Assembly (NCBI GenBank): GCA_963742205.1
Contig: CAVUKZ010000004.1
Coordinates: 248,001-312,000, forward strand
Length of the DNA: 64,000 nt
Source of the DNA: WHSW01 sp963742205
GTDB taxonomy: Bacteria > Actinomycetota > Thermoleophilia > Solirubrobacterales > 70-9
Reading direction: 5' to 3'
In this document: positions 38,063 through 46,687 of the stretch, piece by piece
Numbering within the stretch: the stretch's first letter is position 1
Layout: each line of letters begins with the position of its first letter
The notes under the pieces: generated by a model
Told to the model about the DNA's origin: nothing
Seen by the model: the letters and a program-made list of their open reading frames with translations, nothing else
Databases searched by the model: none
Position numbers and translations under genes: made by a program

Positions 38063-38881
38063 GTGCCGCGCCTCGCCGTCCTCGGCTATCCGGTGGGACA
38101 CTCGCGCTCGCCGGCGATGCACACGGCGGCGCTGGCCGACCTCGGGATCGGCGACGAATGGTCCTACGAGGCGATCGAGGTCGAACCCGGTGGCTTCGAG
38201 GCGCTCGTTCGCTCGCTTCCCGACGAGGGCTTCGCGGGCGTCAACGTCACCGTCCCGCACAAGCTCGCGGCCCTGGCCCTGGCCGACTCCGAGTCGGCGG
38301 CGGCGCAGGCCATCGGCGCCGCGAACACGCTCAGCTTCGACGGCGCATCGATCGCCGCCGAGAACACCGACGCGGTCGGGATCACCGGCGCGATCGGCGA
38401 GCCGGTTGACGGCAAGCGGGCGCTCGTGCTCGGCGCCGGGGGCTCGGCCCGAGCGGCGGTCTACGCCCTGCGCAACGCCGGCGCCGACGTCTCCATCTGG
38501 AACCGAACGACGGAGAAGGCAGCGTCCCTGGCCGAGGAATTCAGAGTCGAGAGTCGAGAGTCGAGAGTCGAACCAGCCGACTTCGACCTCCTGCTCAACG
38601 CCACAACCCTCGGCCTGGGCCAGGCAAGCGCGCGCCCGCCCACATCCGCGGACCTAAAGGCGTTTCCGTTCACTGCCGATTCACTCTCCGAACGACAAGT
38701 CGTGGTGGACCTGGTCTACGGGCCGCACGAGACCGCGCTCGCGACCGAAGCAAGGCGGCGGGGCGCTCGCGTGATCGACGGCCTCGAGGTCCTGGTGCAC
38801 CAGGGAGCCGCGTCGTTGCGGATCTGGACCGGGCTGGAGCCCCCTCTGGAGACGATGCGCGCCGCGGCTCGCGAGAGCTGA
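38063..38881 (+). CDS. aroE: Shikimate 5-dehydrogenase
   Basis: 272 residues from GTG 38063. Substrate-binding motifs are LGYPVGHSRSPAMHTAAL and FAGVNVTVPHK (catalytic Lys), with IGAANTL and AENTDAVGI (catalytic Asp). The NADP-binding Rossmann loop is VLGAGGSARAAVYAL, with NRTTEKA. The end GLEVLVHQGAASLRIWTG is typical. It reduces 3-dehydroshikimate to shikimate with NADPH. A GAGTCGA heptamer array adds RVESRESRVE to a surface loop. Other aro genes resume at 58.8 kb, across the pilus locus. Confidence 0.96.
   Translation: MPRLAVLGYPVGHSRSPAMHTAALADLGIGDEWSYEAIEVEPGGFEALVRSLPDEGFAGVNVTVPHKLAALALADSESAAAQAIGAANTLSFDGASIAAENTDAVGITGAIGEPVDGKRALVLGAGGSARAAVYALRNAGADVSIWNRTTEKAASLAEEFRVESRESRVEPADFDLLLNATTLGLGQASARPPTSADLKAFPFTADSLSERQVVVDLVYGPHETALATEARRRGARVIDGLEVLVHQGAASLRIWTGLEPPLETMRAAARES
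38544..38571 (+). repeat. Four tandem heptamers (GAGTCGA) inside aroE
   Basis: Four perfect copies of GAGTCGA, 28 bases as in alaS, fall in a non-conserved loop after the NADP-binding region. They keep the frame because seven bases times three units equals 21. Confidence 0.95.
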
Positions 38882-38886
38882 AGAGC

Positions 38887-40665
38887 ATGGCAATCGACAA
38901 GCGCCCCGGTCATCTTCGCCCGGTCCCGTCCTCCGCCGAGGCCGCCGAGGCTGCTGATGCGGAGCCCGGCACCCCCGGGCTGACCTCGCCGCTCGGCCGG
39001 GGCAACTCGGCGATGTTCCTCACCGATGTGATCGTCGAGCTCGGCTATGCGAGTCGCGATCGGGTCGACGAGGTGATCCAGGAGGCGCGGGTCGCGGGCC
39101 GGTCGGCCGACGAGCTGCTCGTTGAGCGCAAGCTGCTCGACGGCGACCAGCTCTCGCGCGCCATCGCCGAGCGCTACGGGCTCGACCACGTCGACCTCAA
39201 CGCCTATCACGTCGACATGGGCGCGGCGAACCTGCTCTCGGCCCAGGCCGCGCGCCGCTACGGCGCGGTCCCGGTGGGCTACGTCGACCCGTCGACGCTG
39301 CTGGTGGTGATCGCCGATCCCGCGAACGTGCTCGCGATCGACGACATCCACATGATCACCGGGCTCAACTGCAAGATCGCGGTTGCGGCCGCCGATGACA
39401 TCGACGCGCTCGTCGGGCGGCTGAACACGCTCGAGAAGGCTGTCACCGAGGCGACCGACGAGGACGAGGAGGCCGAGCTCGGCGAGCTCGAGGAGCTGCA
39501 CGAGTCGGCGGACGACGCTCCGGTGATCAAGCTCGTCTACTCGATCCTCGGCCAGGCCACGGCGGAGGGAGCCTCCGACATCCACTTCGAGCCCGGCAGC
39601 GACGACATGCGGGTGCGCTTCCGCGTCGACGGCGTCCTCTACGAGGCGGCCCGCGTGCCCAAGCGGATGATCTCCGGCGTCGTCTCGCGGATCAAGATCA
39701 TGAGCGACCTCGACATCGCCGAGAAGCGCGTGCCCCAGGACGGGCGCGTGGGCGTCAACGTCGACGGGCGGGCCGTGGACCTGCGGATCACGACCCTGCC
39801 GACTCAGCGTGGGGAGGGGGCGACGATCCGCATCCTCGACAAGGAGCAGGCGCTGCGCACCCTCGACGACCTGGGCCTCGACGGCTCCGGCCGCGAGGCC
39901 TTCCAGAGCGCCATCGGGCTCGCGCACGGGGCCGTGCTGGTCACGGGCCCGACGGGCTCCGGCAAGTCGACCACCCTGTACGCGTCCCTCGCCGAGCTGA
40001 ACGCGGTCGAGACGAACATCATCACGATCGAGGACCCGGTCGAGTACCGGATCGACGGGGTCAATCAGATCAACGTCAATCCCAAGGCCGGGCTCAGCTT
40101 CGCGGCCGGCCTGCGGTCGATCCTGCGCGCCGACCCCGACGTGATCATGGTCGGCGAGATCCGCGACGCCGAGACGGCGCGAATCGCGATCGAGTCGGCG
40201 CTCACGGGACACATCGTCCTCTCGACCCTGCACACCAACAACGCCCCGGGGGCGATCACCCGGCTCCAGAAGATGGGGATCGAGACCTTCCTGACCGCCT
40301 CGGCGCTGGACTGCGTCGTGGCCCAGCGGCTCGCGCGCAAGCTGTGCACCGCGTGCAAGCGCCGCACCGTGATCTCGCAGGCCGCCCTTGTGCAGTCCGG
40401 CTTCCGCGTCGGCGCCGACCTCGAGGCCTACGAGCCCGTGGGCTGCACGCGGTGCAACAACACCGGCTTCCGCGGCCGGATCGGGATCTTCTCCGTGATG
40501 GGGATGAGCGAGCGGATCAAGGACCTCACCGTGAACGGCGCGCCGGAGGCCGAGATCACCGAGGTCGCGCGCGAGGAGGGAATGCTCACGCTGCGCGAGG
40601 ACGGCCTGACCAAGGTGCGCGCGGGCGTCACCTCGATCGCCGAGCTCGCGCGCGTCGCCTCCTGA
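38887..40665 (+). CDS. pilB: Type IV pilus assembly ATPase PilB
   Basis: 592 residues from ATG 38887. The N-terminal MshEN-type domain (FLTDVIVELGYASRDRVDEV, LLVERKLLDGDQLSRAIAER) is a fold that binds c-di-GMP in some homologues. The secretion ATPase core follows: ASDIHFEPGSDDMRVRFRVD, Walker A GPTGSGKST at 354-362, Asp box, Walker B DPDVIMVGEIRDAETA, His box TGHIVLSTLHTNNAPGAITR, and a zinc tetracysteine (CTAC from Cys-487, then CTRC). It powers pilus extension. First gene of the pilB-pilT-pilC block, six bases after aroE. Confidence 0.97.
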   Translation: MAIDKRPGHLRPVPSSAEAAEAADAEPGTPGLTSPLGRGNSAMFLTDVIVELGYASRDRVDEVIQEARVAGRSADELLVERKLLDGDQLSRAIAERYGLDHVDLNAYHVDMGAANLLSAQAARRYGAVPVGYVDPSTLLVVIADPANVLAIDDIHMITGLNCKIAVAAADDIDALVGRLNTLEKAVTEATDEDEEAELGELEELHESADDAPVIKLVYSILGQATAEGASDIHFEPGSDDMRVRFRVDGVLYEAARVPKRMISGVVSRIKIMSDLDIAEKRVPQDGRVGVNVDGRAVDLRITTLPTQRGEGATIRILDKEQALRTLDDLGLDGSGREAFQSAIGLAHGAVLVTGPTGSGKSTTLYASLAELNAVETNIITIEDPVEYRIDGVNQINVNPKAGLSFAAGLRSILRADPDVIMVGEIRDAETARIAIESALTGHIVLSTLHTNNAPGAITRLQKMGIETFLTASALDCVVAQRLARKLCTACKRRTVISQAALVQSGFRVGADLEAYEPVGCTRCNNTGFRGRIGIFSVMGMSERIKDLTVNGAPEAEITEVAREEGMLTLREDGLTKVRAGVTSIAELARVAS

Positions 40666-40732
40666 GCCCCGGAGCGTCCGCAAGGACCCCGGCGAACTCA
40701 AGCTTTGGACGCCCGCTGACGATTGATCGGCC

Positions 40733-41845
40733 GTGAGCATTGACTTCGCCTCCGTGCTCGGCCGGATGGTCGAGGTGCGCGCGTCCGACGTGCACATCTC
40801 CCCGGGATACGCGCCCGCGATGCGGGTCAACGGCGAGGTGACGCCCCTGGAGGGCTTCGAGACGCTGACCCCGCAGGACACGCGCGAGATCGCCTATTCG
40901 GTGCTCAACGACGCGCAGCGCAAGCGGTTCGAGAACGAGCGCCAGCTCGATCTCTCCTACGCGATTCCCGGCCTGGCGCGCTTCCGCGTCAACGTCTTCT
41001 TCCAGCGCGGTTCGATCAGCGCCGCCTTCCGGCTCATTCCCACCGAGATCAAGAGCCTTGGCGACCTCGGGCTGCCGGCGCCTGTGGAGGAGTTCACGCG
41101 TAAGCCCCGCGGCTTCGTGCTCGTCACCGGCCCCACCGGCTCGGGCAAGTCGACGACGCTCGCCTCGATGGTCGATCTGATCAACGCCACCCGCAGCGAG
41201 CACATCCTCACGATCGAGGACCCGATCGAGTTCCTGCACCGCCACAAGCGGTGCCTCGTCAACCAGCGGGAGATCGGCACCGACGCGATCGACTTCGGGA
41301 CCGCGCTGCGGGCGGCGCTCCGCGAGGACCCCGACGTGATCCTCGTCGGCGAGATGCGCGACCTCGAGACGATCTCCACCGCGCTGACGGCCGCCGAGAC
41401 GGGGCACCTCGTATTCGCCACGCTGCACACGCAGTCGACGGCGCAGAGCGTGGACCGGATCATCGACGTCTTCCCACCGCACCAGCAGCACCAGGTGCGC
41501 ATGCAGCTTTCGATCGCCCTGCAGGGGATCATCACCCAGCAGCTGCTCAAGACCGCCGACGGCGAGTCGCGGGTGCTCGCGAGCGAGGTCCTCGTCCCGA
41601 CGCCGGCGATCCGCAACCTGATCCGCGAGGGCAAGACGCACCAGATCTACTCCGCGCTGCAGACCTCCGGCTCGGTGGGGATGCAGACGATGGACGCCCA
41701 CCTCGCGCAGTTGGTCCGCTCGGGCACGATCACCCGCGCGCTCGCCGAGCAGCGCGCCTCGGTGCCCGAGGAGCTCAAGCGGCTGCTCGGGGGCACCGAC
41801 ACCCTGAGCGCCTCGTACGCCGAGGTGCCGGCGGCGGTGGCGTGA
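40733..41845 (+). CDS. pilT: Type IV pilus retraction ATPase PilT
   Basis: 370 residues from GTG 40733. It has VRASDVHISPGYAPAMRVNG, FRVNVFFQRGSISAAFRLIP, Walker A GPTGSGKST (from Gly-133), DPIEFLHRHKRCLVNQREIG, Walker B DPDVILVGEMRDLETISTAL, TGHLVFATLHTQSTAQSVDR and the PilT hallmark AIRNLIREGKTHQIYSALQT with MQTMDAHLAQLV. There is no zinc module, unlike PilB. It drives pilus retraction and so twitching motility or DNA uptake. Its presence argues for a dynamic pilus rather than a static fimbria. Confidence 0.96.
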   Translation: MSIDFASVLGRMVEVRASDVHISPGYAPAMRVNGEVTPLEGFETLTPQDTREIAYSVLNDAQRKRFENERQLDLSYAIPGLARFRVNVFFQRGSISAAFRLIPTEIKSLGDLGLPAPVEEFTRKPRGFVLVTGPTGSGKSTTLASMVDLINATRSEHILTIEDPIEFLHRHKRCLVNQREIGTDAIDFGTALRAALREDPDVILVGEMRDLETISTALTAAETGHLVFATLHTQSTAQSVDRIIDVFPPHQQHQVRMQLSIALQGIITQQLLKTADGESRVLASEVLVPTPAIRNLIREGKTHQIYSALQTSGSVGMQTMDAHLAQLVRSGTITRALAEQRASVPEELKRLLGGTDTLSASYAEVPAAVA

Positions 41846-41861
41846 GGACGCGGGAGTAGCG

Positions 41862-43094
41862 ATGGGCACCTTCGCGTTTCACGCCGTCGATGTGGCGGGC
41901 GTCCCGTCGCGCGGCGAGCTCGAGGCGGCGAGCAAGGCCCAGGTCAGCGAGCAGCTGCGCCGCCGCGGCCTGATCGTTCTCGACGTCTCCGAGAAGCGCG
42001 AGGCGCTGAAGCTCGAGTCGCTCTTGCAGCGGTTCAAGAGCGTCAACATGCGCTCGCTCGCCATCTTCTCGCGCCAGTTCGCGACCCTGATCGCCTCCGG
42101 GATGCCGATGCTGCGCTCCCTCTACACGCTCGAGGAGCAGACCGAGGACGAGATGCTGAAGCCCGCGATCGCGGCGGTGCGGGCCGACGTGGAGGCCGGC
42201 AGCTCGCTGCACGGGGCCATGGAGCGCCAGCCCGGCATCTTCGACCCCCTCTATCGCTCGATGGTGGAGGCCGGCGAGGGCTCGGGCCGCCTGGAGTCGG
42301 CGCTCGATCGCGTCGCGGTGCAGCTCGAGAAGCTCGACGCGCTGCGGCGTCAGGTCAAGTCGGCGCTCATGTATCCGGCGATCGTGTTCACCCTGGCGCT
42401 GGTGGTGATGATCGTCGTCGTCGCGTTCATCGTCCCGGTGTTCGTCGGCATCTTCGAGGAGATCTCGACCGAGAACGGCGCCTCCGCGGAGCTGCCGTTC
42501 ATGACCCAGATCACGGTGGGCGTCTCGGACTTCCTGACGAGCAACTGGTACCTGATCGTGCCGGTCCTGGCCGGCGCGGCCTACGGGTTCGTACGCTGGA
42601 AGAAGACCGAGCGCGGGCGCCTGCAGTGGGACCGCCTCAAGCTCAGGCTCCCGTTCCACATCGGCGACATCGTCCGCAAGGTGGCGCTCGCGCGGTGGTC
42701 GCGGACCTTTTCGGGCACGGTGGCCTCGGGCGTGCCGATCCTGCAGGCGATCGAGATCTCGGGAGCCACGTCGGGCAACGCCGTCGTCGAGGAGGCGATG
42801 CAGGACATCTACCAGGCGGTCAAGCGCGGCGGCACGATCGCGAAGCCGCTCTCCGAGCACGCGGTCTTCCCCGTGATGGTCTCCCACATGGTCTCCGTCG
42901 GCGAGGACTCGGGCCGCCTGCAGGAGATGCTCGAGAAGATCGCCGACTTCTACGAGGCCGAGGTCGACGCCAAGGTCAAGGCTCTCACCTCGCTGATCGA
43001 GCCCGTGATGATCATCTTCGTCGGCGGCATCGTCGGGTTCATCGTGATCTCGATGTACCTGCCGATCTTCAAGCTCTACGACAACATCCGGTAG
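41862..43094 (+). CDS. pilC: Type IV pilus inner-membrane platform protein PilC
   Basis: 410 residues from ATG 41862. It has two GspF domains, each with the typical start (FSRQFATLIASGMPMLRSLY; RTFSGTVASGVPILQAIEIS) and VEAGEGSGRLESALDRVA / VSVGEDSGRLQEMLEKIA, and three membrane helices (ALVVMIVVVAFIVPVFVGIF, SNWYLIVPVLAGAAYGFV, MIIFVGGIVGFIVISMYLPI). PilC couples the PilB and PilT motors to pilin assembly. Last gene of the first pilus block; a leftward accessory gene follows. Confidence 0.96.
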   Translation: MGTFAFHAVDVAGVPSRGELEAASKAQVSEQLRRRGLIVLDVSEKREALKLESLLQRFKSVNMRSLAIFSRQFATLIASGMPMLRSLYTLEEQTEDEMLKPAIAAVRADVEAGSSLHGAMERQPGIFDPLYRSMVEAGEGSGRLESALDRVAVQLEKLDALRRQVKSALMYPAIVFTLALVVMIVVVAFIVPVFVGIFEEISTENGASAELPFMTQITVGVSDFLTSNWYLIVPVLAGAAYGFVRWKKTERGRLQWDRLKLRLPFHIGDIVRKVALARWSRTFSGTVASGVPILQAIEISGATSGNAVVEEAMQDIYQAVKRGGTIAKPLSEHAVFPVMVSHMVSVGEDSGRLQEMLEKIADFYEAEVDAKVKALTSLIEPVMIIFVGGIVGFIVISMYLPIFKLYDNIR

Positions 43095-43099
43095 CGGCT

Positions 43100-44110
43100 C
43101 TACCGGTCGAGCCCGGCGGCCTTGAGGGCCTCGTCGCGCGTCGCGTACTCGCGCCCGCGCGCGATCTTGCCGTCGCGGATCGAGAACACGACCCCGTAGG
43201 TCGAGTCCGTCGTTACGCCGCTCAACCTCGCCCGCCCTCCGTATCGCATGGCGACGACGACGGTGCTGCCACCGCCGTCGATGAGTTCGATCGGCTGGAC
43301 CTCGAACCCGTCGAAGGTGTCCATCCAGTCCTGGATGTAGGCGCGCATCGCATCGCGTCCGTGGATCGGGCCGGGGTCGTCGGGGGCGCCCTCGATTGCG
43401 CGGTGGTCGAGGTCGTCGGCCCAGCAATCGAGAAACTCCTCCAACCCGTCCTCGGCGAGGGCCGCGTAGGCCGCCTCGATCACCGCGATCTTCTCGGGAC
43501 CGGAAAGCGGCCCTGGGCCCGAGCCCCTGGGATCCCGCCACATCGTCGCCACGGCGCGGGCTCCGTCCGGCGTCGTGAACTCGCCCACCTGTCTGAATCC
43601 GAGCTTCTCGTAGCGCGCGTTGTTGTCCGGGTTGGTCGACTCCAGATAGGCGGGCGTCCCCTCGGCGTCCAACGCCTCCAGGGTCTCGGCCAGCAGGCCC
43701 ATGCCGAGTCCGCGTCCGCGGTCCTCGGGACGCGTCCCGAGCAGGCTCAGGTAGGCGTGCGGGACGTCCTTTGGGTGGCTGGCCTCGAAGCGCGAGACCA
43801 CCTCCATGATCTCGCCGGCGCGTGCGCCCGCCAGGTTCGCCAGCAGGGGCTCCACCTGCGCCTCCTCATCGGCGGTCAGCTCGGTGCCGTCCGGCGGGAT
43901 CCACACCGCCACCGCGGCGTACTCGCCCGCGATCCAAACGGAGGGGTAGCGCAGAGCGCTGGTGATGTGAAACCGCCACCAGACCTCGAGCTGCGCCGGG
44001 TCCGGGAAGGCCCAGCTCCACAACGGATCGTGCTCGAAGGCTGCCGTGAGGGTCCGAGTCAAACCGTCGACATCCGCATCGGTGGCGATCCGGGTCTGCA
44101 TCTCGGGCAA
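43100..44110 (-). CDS. GNAT acetyltransferase fused to a SnoaL-like NTF2 domain
   Basis: 336 residues. Residues 1 to about 200 are a GNAT domain: TRIATDADVDGLTRTLTAAF, YLSLLGTRPEDRGRGLGMGL (acetyl-CoA loop Q/RxxGxG/A type) and ESTNPDNNARYEKLGFRQVG. Residues about 205-336 are NTF2/SnoaL-like: KIAVIEAAYAALAEDGLEEF, HGRDAMRAYIQDWMDTFDGF, SIRDGKIARGREYATRDEAL. The two modules are fused in one uninterrupted frame. The combination suggests that the NTF2 module binds or presents the acyl acceptor; substrate unknown. It is convergent with pilC. Confidence 0.85.
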   Translation of the reverse strand: MPEMQTRIATDADVDGLTRTLTAAFEHDPLWSWAFPDPAQLEVWWRFHITSALRYPSVWIAGEYAAVAVWIPPDGTELTADEEAQVEPLLANLAGARAGEIMEVVSRFEASHPKDVPHAYLSLLGTRPEDRGRGLGMGLLAETLEALDAEGTPAYLESTNPDNNARYEKLGFRQVGEFTTPDGARAVATMWRDPRGSGPGPLSGPEKIAVIEAAYAALAEDGLEEFLDCWADDLDHRAIEGAPDDPGPIHGRDAMRAYIQDWMDTFDGFEVQPIELIDGGGSTVVVAMRYGGRARLSGVTTDSTYGVVFSIRDGKIARGREYATRDEALKAAGLDR

Positions 44111-44177
44111 GTATCACCGCAGGCACGAGCCCTTTGGGTTCCGATGTAAAGCGGATAGCGTCCGGTTCACGCCCCCC

Positions 44178-45158
44178 ATGGCCGACTTCCTGAAGTCCGA
44201 GGGTCACCTGCCCGGTTTCGACGGGGCCGCGGGCTGGCTCAATTCGCCGCCGCTCCCTGATGTCGATCTGCGAGGGCGGGTTGTCCTGGCCGACTTCTGG
44301 ACCTACACCTGCATCAACTGGCTGCGGACGCTCAGCCACGTCCGGGCGTGGGCCGACCGCTACGGCGAGCTGGGCCTGGTCGTGGTCGGCGTCCACACTC
44401 CTGAGTTTCCGTTTGAGCGCGAGGTCGACAACGTCCGCCGGGCGGCGCGGGAGATGGCGGTCGAGTATCCGATCGCGCTCGACCCCGAGTACGCGGTGTG
44501 GAACGCGTTCGCCAACCGGTACTGGCCCGCGGTCTACATCGCCGACGCGGAGGGGCGGATCCGCCATCACCAGTTCGGCGAGGGCGGCTACGAGGAGTGC
44601 GAGCGAGTCATCCAGCGATTGCTGCGCGACGCCGGCCGCGAGGGCGTCCCCGACGACCTCGTCGTCGCGCCGGGCGACGGCCTCGAGGCCCAGGCCGACT
44701 GGGAGCGGCTCCGAACGCCTGAGACCTACCTGGGCTACGGGCTGGCGCCCGGCTTCGCGTCCTCCGGCGACGCCGAGCTCAACGAGCCTCGCACCTACGC
44801 CGCGCCGGATCGGCTGGCGCTCAACGAATGGGCGCTCGCGGGGGAGTGGACGCTCGAGCGGCGCGCCAGCGTGCTCAACCGAGCCGGCGGGCGAATCGCG
44901 TTTCGCTTCCACGCGCGCGACGTTCACCTCGTCCTGGCGTCGCAGGACCCGGGCGCGTCGGTGCCGTTCAGGGTGCTGATCGACGGCCGGCCTCCCGGCG
45001 ATGACCACGGGCTCGACGTCGATGCGGAGGGCCAGGGAGCCGTGGTCGAGCCGCGGCTCTACCAGTTGGTCCGCCAGCGCGAACCGACCGCCGACCGCAC
45101 GTTCGAGATCGAGTTCGCCGCCGCCGGGGTCGAGGCCTACGTGTTCACCTTCGGCTAG
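44178..45158 (+). CDS. TlpA/DipZ-like thioredoxin protein with C-terminal beta domain
   Basis: 326 residues from ATG 44178. Thioredoxin fold: VVLADFWTYTCINWLRTLSH, LVVVGVHTPEFPFEREVDNV, ANRYWPAVYIADAEGRIRHH. The C-terminal carbohydrate-binding-like sandwich of DipZ proteins follows (RVLIDGRPPGDDHGLDVD, RLYQLVRQREPTADRTFEIE, ending EAYVFTFG). The expected CxxC is CINW: Cys-45 is present, the resolving cysteine is Trp-48. No signal peptide or membrane segment is seen, so it is probably cytoplasmic. With one cysteine it may act as a reductase-dependent peroxidase-like or mixed-disulfide protein. Confidence 0.82.
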   Translation: MADFLKSEGHLPGFDGAAGWLNSPPLPDVDLRGRVVLADFWTYTCINWLRTLSHVRAWADRYGELGLVVVGVHTPEFPFEREVDNVRRAAREMAVEYPIALDPEYAVWNAFANRYWPAVYIADAEGRIRHHQFGEGGYEECERVIQRLLRDAGREGVPDDLVVAPGDGLEAQADWERLRTPETYLGYGLAPGFASSGDAELNEPRTYAAPDRLALNEWALAGEWTLERRASVLNRAGGRIAFRFHARDVHLVLASQDPGASVPFRVLIDGRPPGDDHGLDVDAEGQGAVVEPRLYQLVRQREPTADRTFEIEFAAAGVEAYVFTFG

Positions 45159-45178
45159 CGACATTCGTCCGGGCCGAC

Positions 45179-46564
45179 TTGCGCCCCTTGATCCGCGCCA
45201 AACCGCGGGGTACGTTGGACGCGTTGACGGCTCTCCGACCGAAGCGGCTCAAGGGCGGTCTGCTCGGTGCGGTGGTCGCTGCGCTCGTCATCGCCGGCCT
45301 GGCTCCGGCCGTCGCCACGGCCGCGTGGACCGCGCCGGCGACGCTCTCAACGGCCGGCCAGCCTGCGATCAAGCCGGCGGTCGGAGTCGACCCGGCGGGC
45401 AACACGACCTTCATCTGGCTGCGATCGGACGGGATCAACTTCAGAGCGCAGGTCTTGAGGCGGAGCGCGGCGGGTGTGCGGGGACCCGTGCACACGCTCC
45501 CGGGCGTCGCTCTCGACGATGGCTTCGGCGAGGCGTTCGCGCCCCAGATCGCGGTCGACTCCGACGGGGACGCGGTCTTCGTCTGGACCGACTTCGACGG
45601 CACCAACTCCAGGATCAGGTCCGCCACCCTCTCGGCGGCCGGCGTGCTCGGCCCCGTGCGCTACCTGTCCCTCGCGGGCGAAGACGCCTCCGAACCGCAG
45701 GTCGCGGTCGATACCGATGGCGACGCCGTGTTCACGTGGGTGCGGTCCGAAAACGACGTCAAGCGGGCCCAGGTCCGTGCGATGAACGCCGCCGGAGGCC
45801 TCGCCCCGGTCAAGAACCTGTCGCCGGCCGCGGTGGGCGCCGAGTGTCCGGAGGTCGCGGTCGACGCCGACGGCGATGCCGTGATCTCCTGGACGGCGGA
45901 GCAGGGCACGCCGCTGCGCCCGTTCACGGTCCAGGCCCGAGGGCGCAACGGGGCCGGGGGCCTGAGCGCGATCCAAGACGTCTCGCCGCTTCTCACCGGC
46001 CAGGACTGCTCCGATGTCGGCGTCGACTCCGGCGGTGACGCGGTCTTCACGTGGACCCGACTTCGGAACGGCGACTTCCGTGCCGAGAGCCGGCCGCGAT
46101 CGGCGGCCGGCGCTCTTGGCGCGGTCCAGCTGCTCTCGCCGGGCGGTGGAAACGGCTTCTTCCCCCAGGTCGCCGTTGATGCCGACGGCGACTCGGTGTT
46201 CGTGTGGACTCGGGTCGCGGGCGGGTTCGCGACCGCGGTCCAGGGTCGGGCGCGCTCGGCCGCCGGCGTTCTGGGCCCGGCGCAGGTGATTCGCTCGGGC
46301 GAGGTGACCAGCTCGCAGGTCGCGGTCGACGCCGACGGCGACGCCGTCTTCAGCTGGCGGCGCAACGACGGCACCGACTACCTGGCGGAGGCCCGCACAC
46401 GCTCGGCGACCACCGGGAGCCTGGGTCCGCTCGCACCGCTGTCCGCACCGGGCGAGGGCGTGGGCGCACCCCGAGTCGCCGTCGCACCCACGGGCGCGGC
46501 CGCCGTGAGCTGGGACCGCTCCGACGGCACCAACACCAGGGCCCAGGCGGCGTTCGGGCCCTAG
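45179..46564 (+). CDS. Secreted protein of about eight ~50-residue repeats
   Basis: About 461 residues. No ATG/GTG is well placed, so the TTG start at 45179 is uncertain. A membrane/signal segment (GGLLGAVVAALVIAGLAPAV, cut near ATA) is followed by tandem repeats of the form PQVAVDADGDAVFxWxR, a short hairpin and RSAAGxLGPVQxLSPxG (examples start near 45540, 45700, 45860, 46020, 46165, 46315). The periodicity and the Asp-rich VDxDGDAVF turn suggest a beta-propeller with possible Ca2+ loops. Extracellular; function unknown. A long inverted repeat follows the gene. Confidence 0.7.
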   Translation: MRPLIRAKPRGTLDALTALRPKRLKGGLLGAVVAALVIAGLAPAVATAAWTAPATLSTAGQPAIKPAVGVDPAGNTTFIWLRSDGINFRAQVLRRSAAGVRGPVHTLPGVALDDGFGEAFAPQIAVDSDGDAVFVWTDFDGTNSRIRSATLSAAGVLGPVRYLSLAGEDASEPQVAVDTDGDAVFTWVRSENDVKRAQVRAMNAAGGLAPVKNLSPAAVGAECPEVAVDADGDAVISWTAEQGTPLRPFTVQARGRNGAGGLSAIQDVSPLLTGQDCSDVGVDSGGDAVFTWTRLRNGDFRAESRPRSAAGALGAVQLLSPGGGNGFFPQVAVDADGDSVFVWTRVAGGFATAVQGRARSAAGVLGPAQVIRSGEVTSSQVAVDADGDAVFSWRRNDGTDYLAEARTRSATTGSLGPLAPLSAPGEGVGAPRVAVAPTGAAAVSWDRSDGTNTRAQAAFGP

Positions 46565-46598
46565 CGCGCGGACGCGCGGACGCGCTTCAAAACCTGCC

Positions 46599-46673
46599 GC
46601 CTGGGTTATCGTTCCGGCCGGGATGTCGGCGGGGGCTGCAATCCGACATCCCGGCCGGAACGATAACCCAGGC
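46599..46673. repeat. Perfect 31-bp inverted repeat with 13-base loop
   Basis: Arms 46599-46629 and 46643-46673 are exact reverse complements and include GTTATCGTTCCGGCCGGGAT. The element lies between convergent genes (repeat protein, PfkB kinase). It could work as a two-way terminator, but there is no T-tract on either side and the stem is longer than terminators need. Confidence 0.9.
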
Positions 46674-46687
46674 CCAGAGCGACTCGA

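Noticed and set aside
46564..46590. GC-rich AGCGCG...CGCGCT hairpin just before the 31-bp inverted repeat
   Set aside because: Short stem in simple GC sequence; could be chance and adds nothing beyond the stronger inverted repeat next to it.
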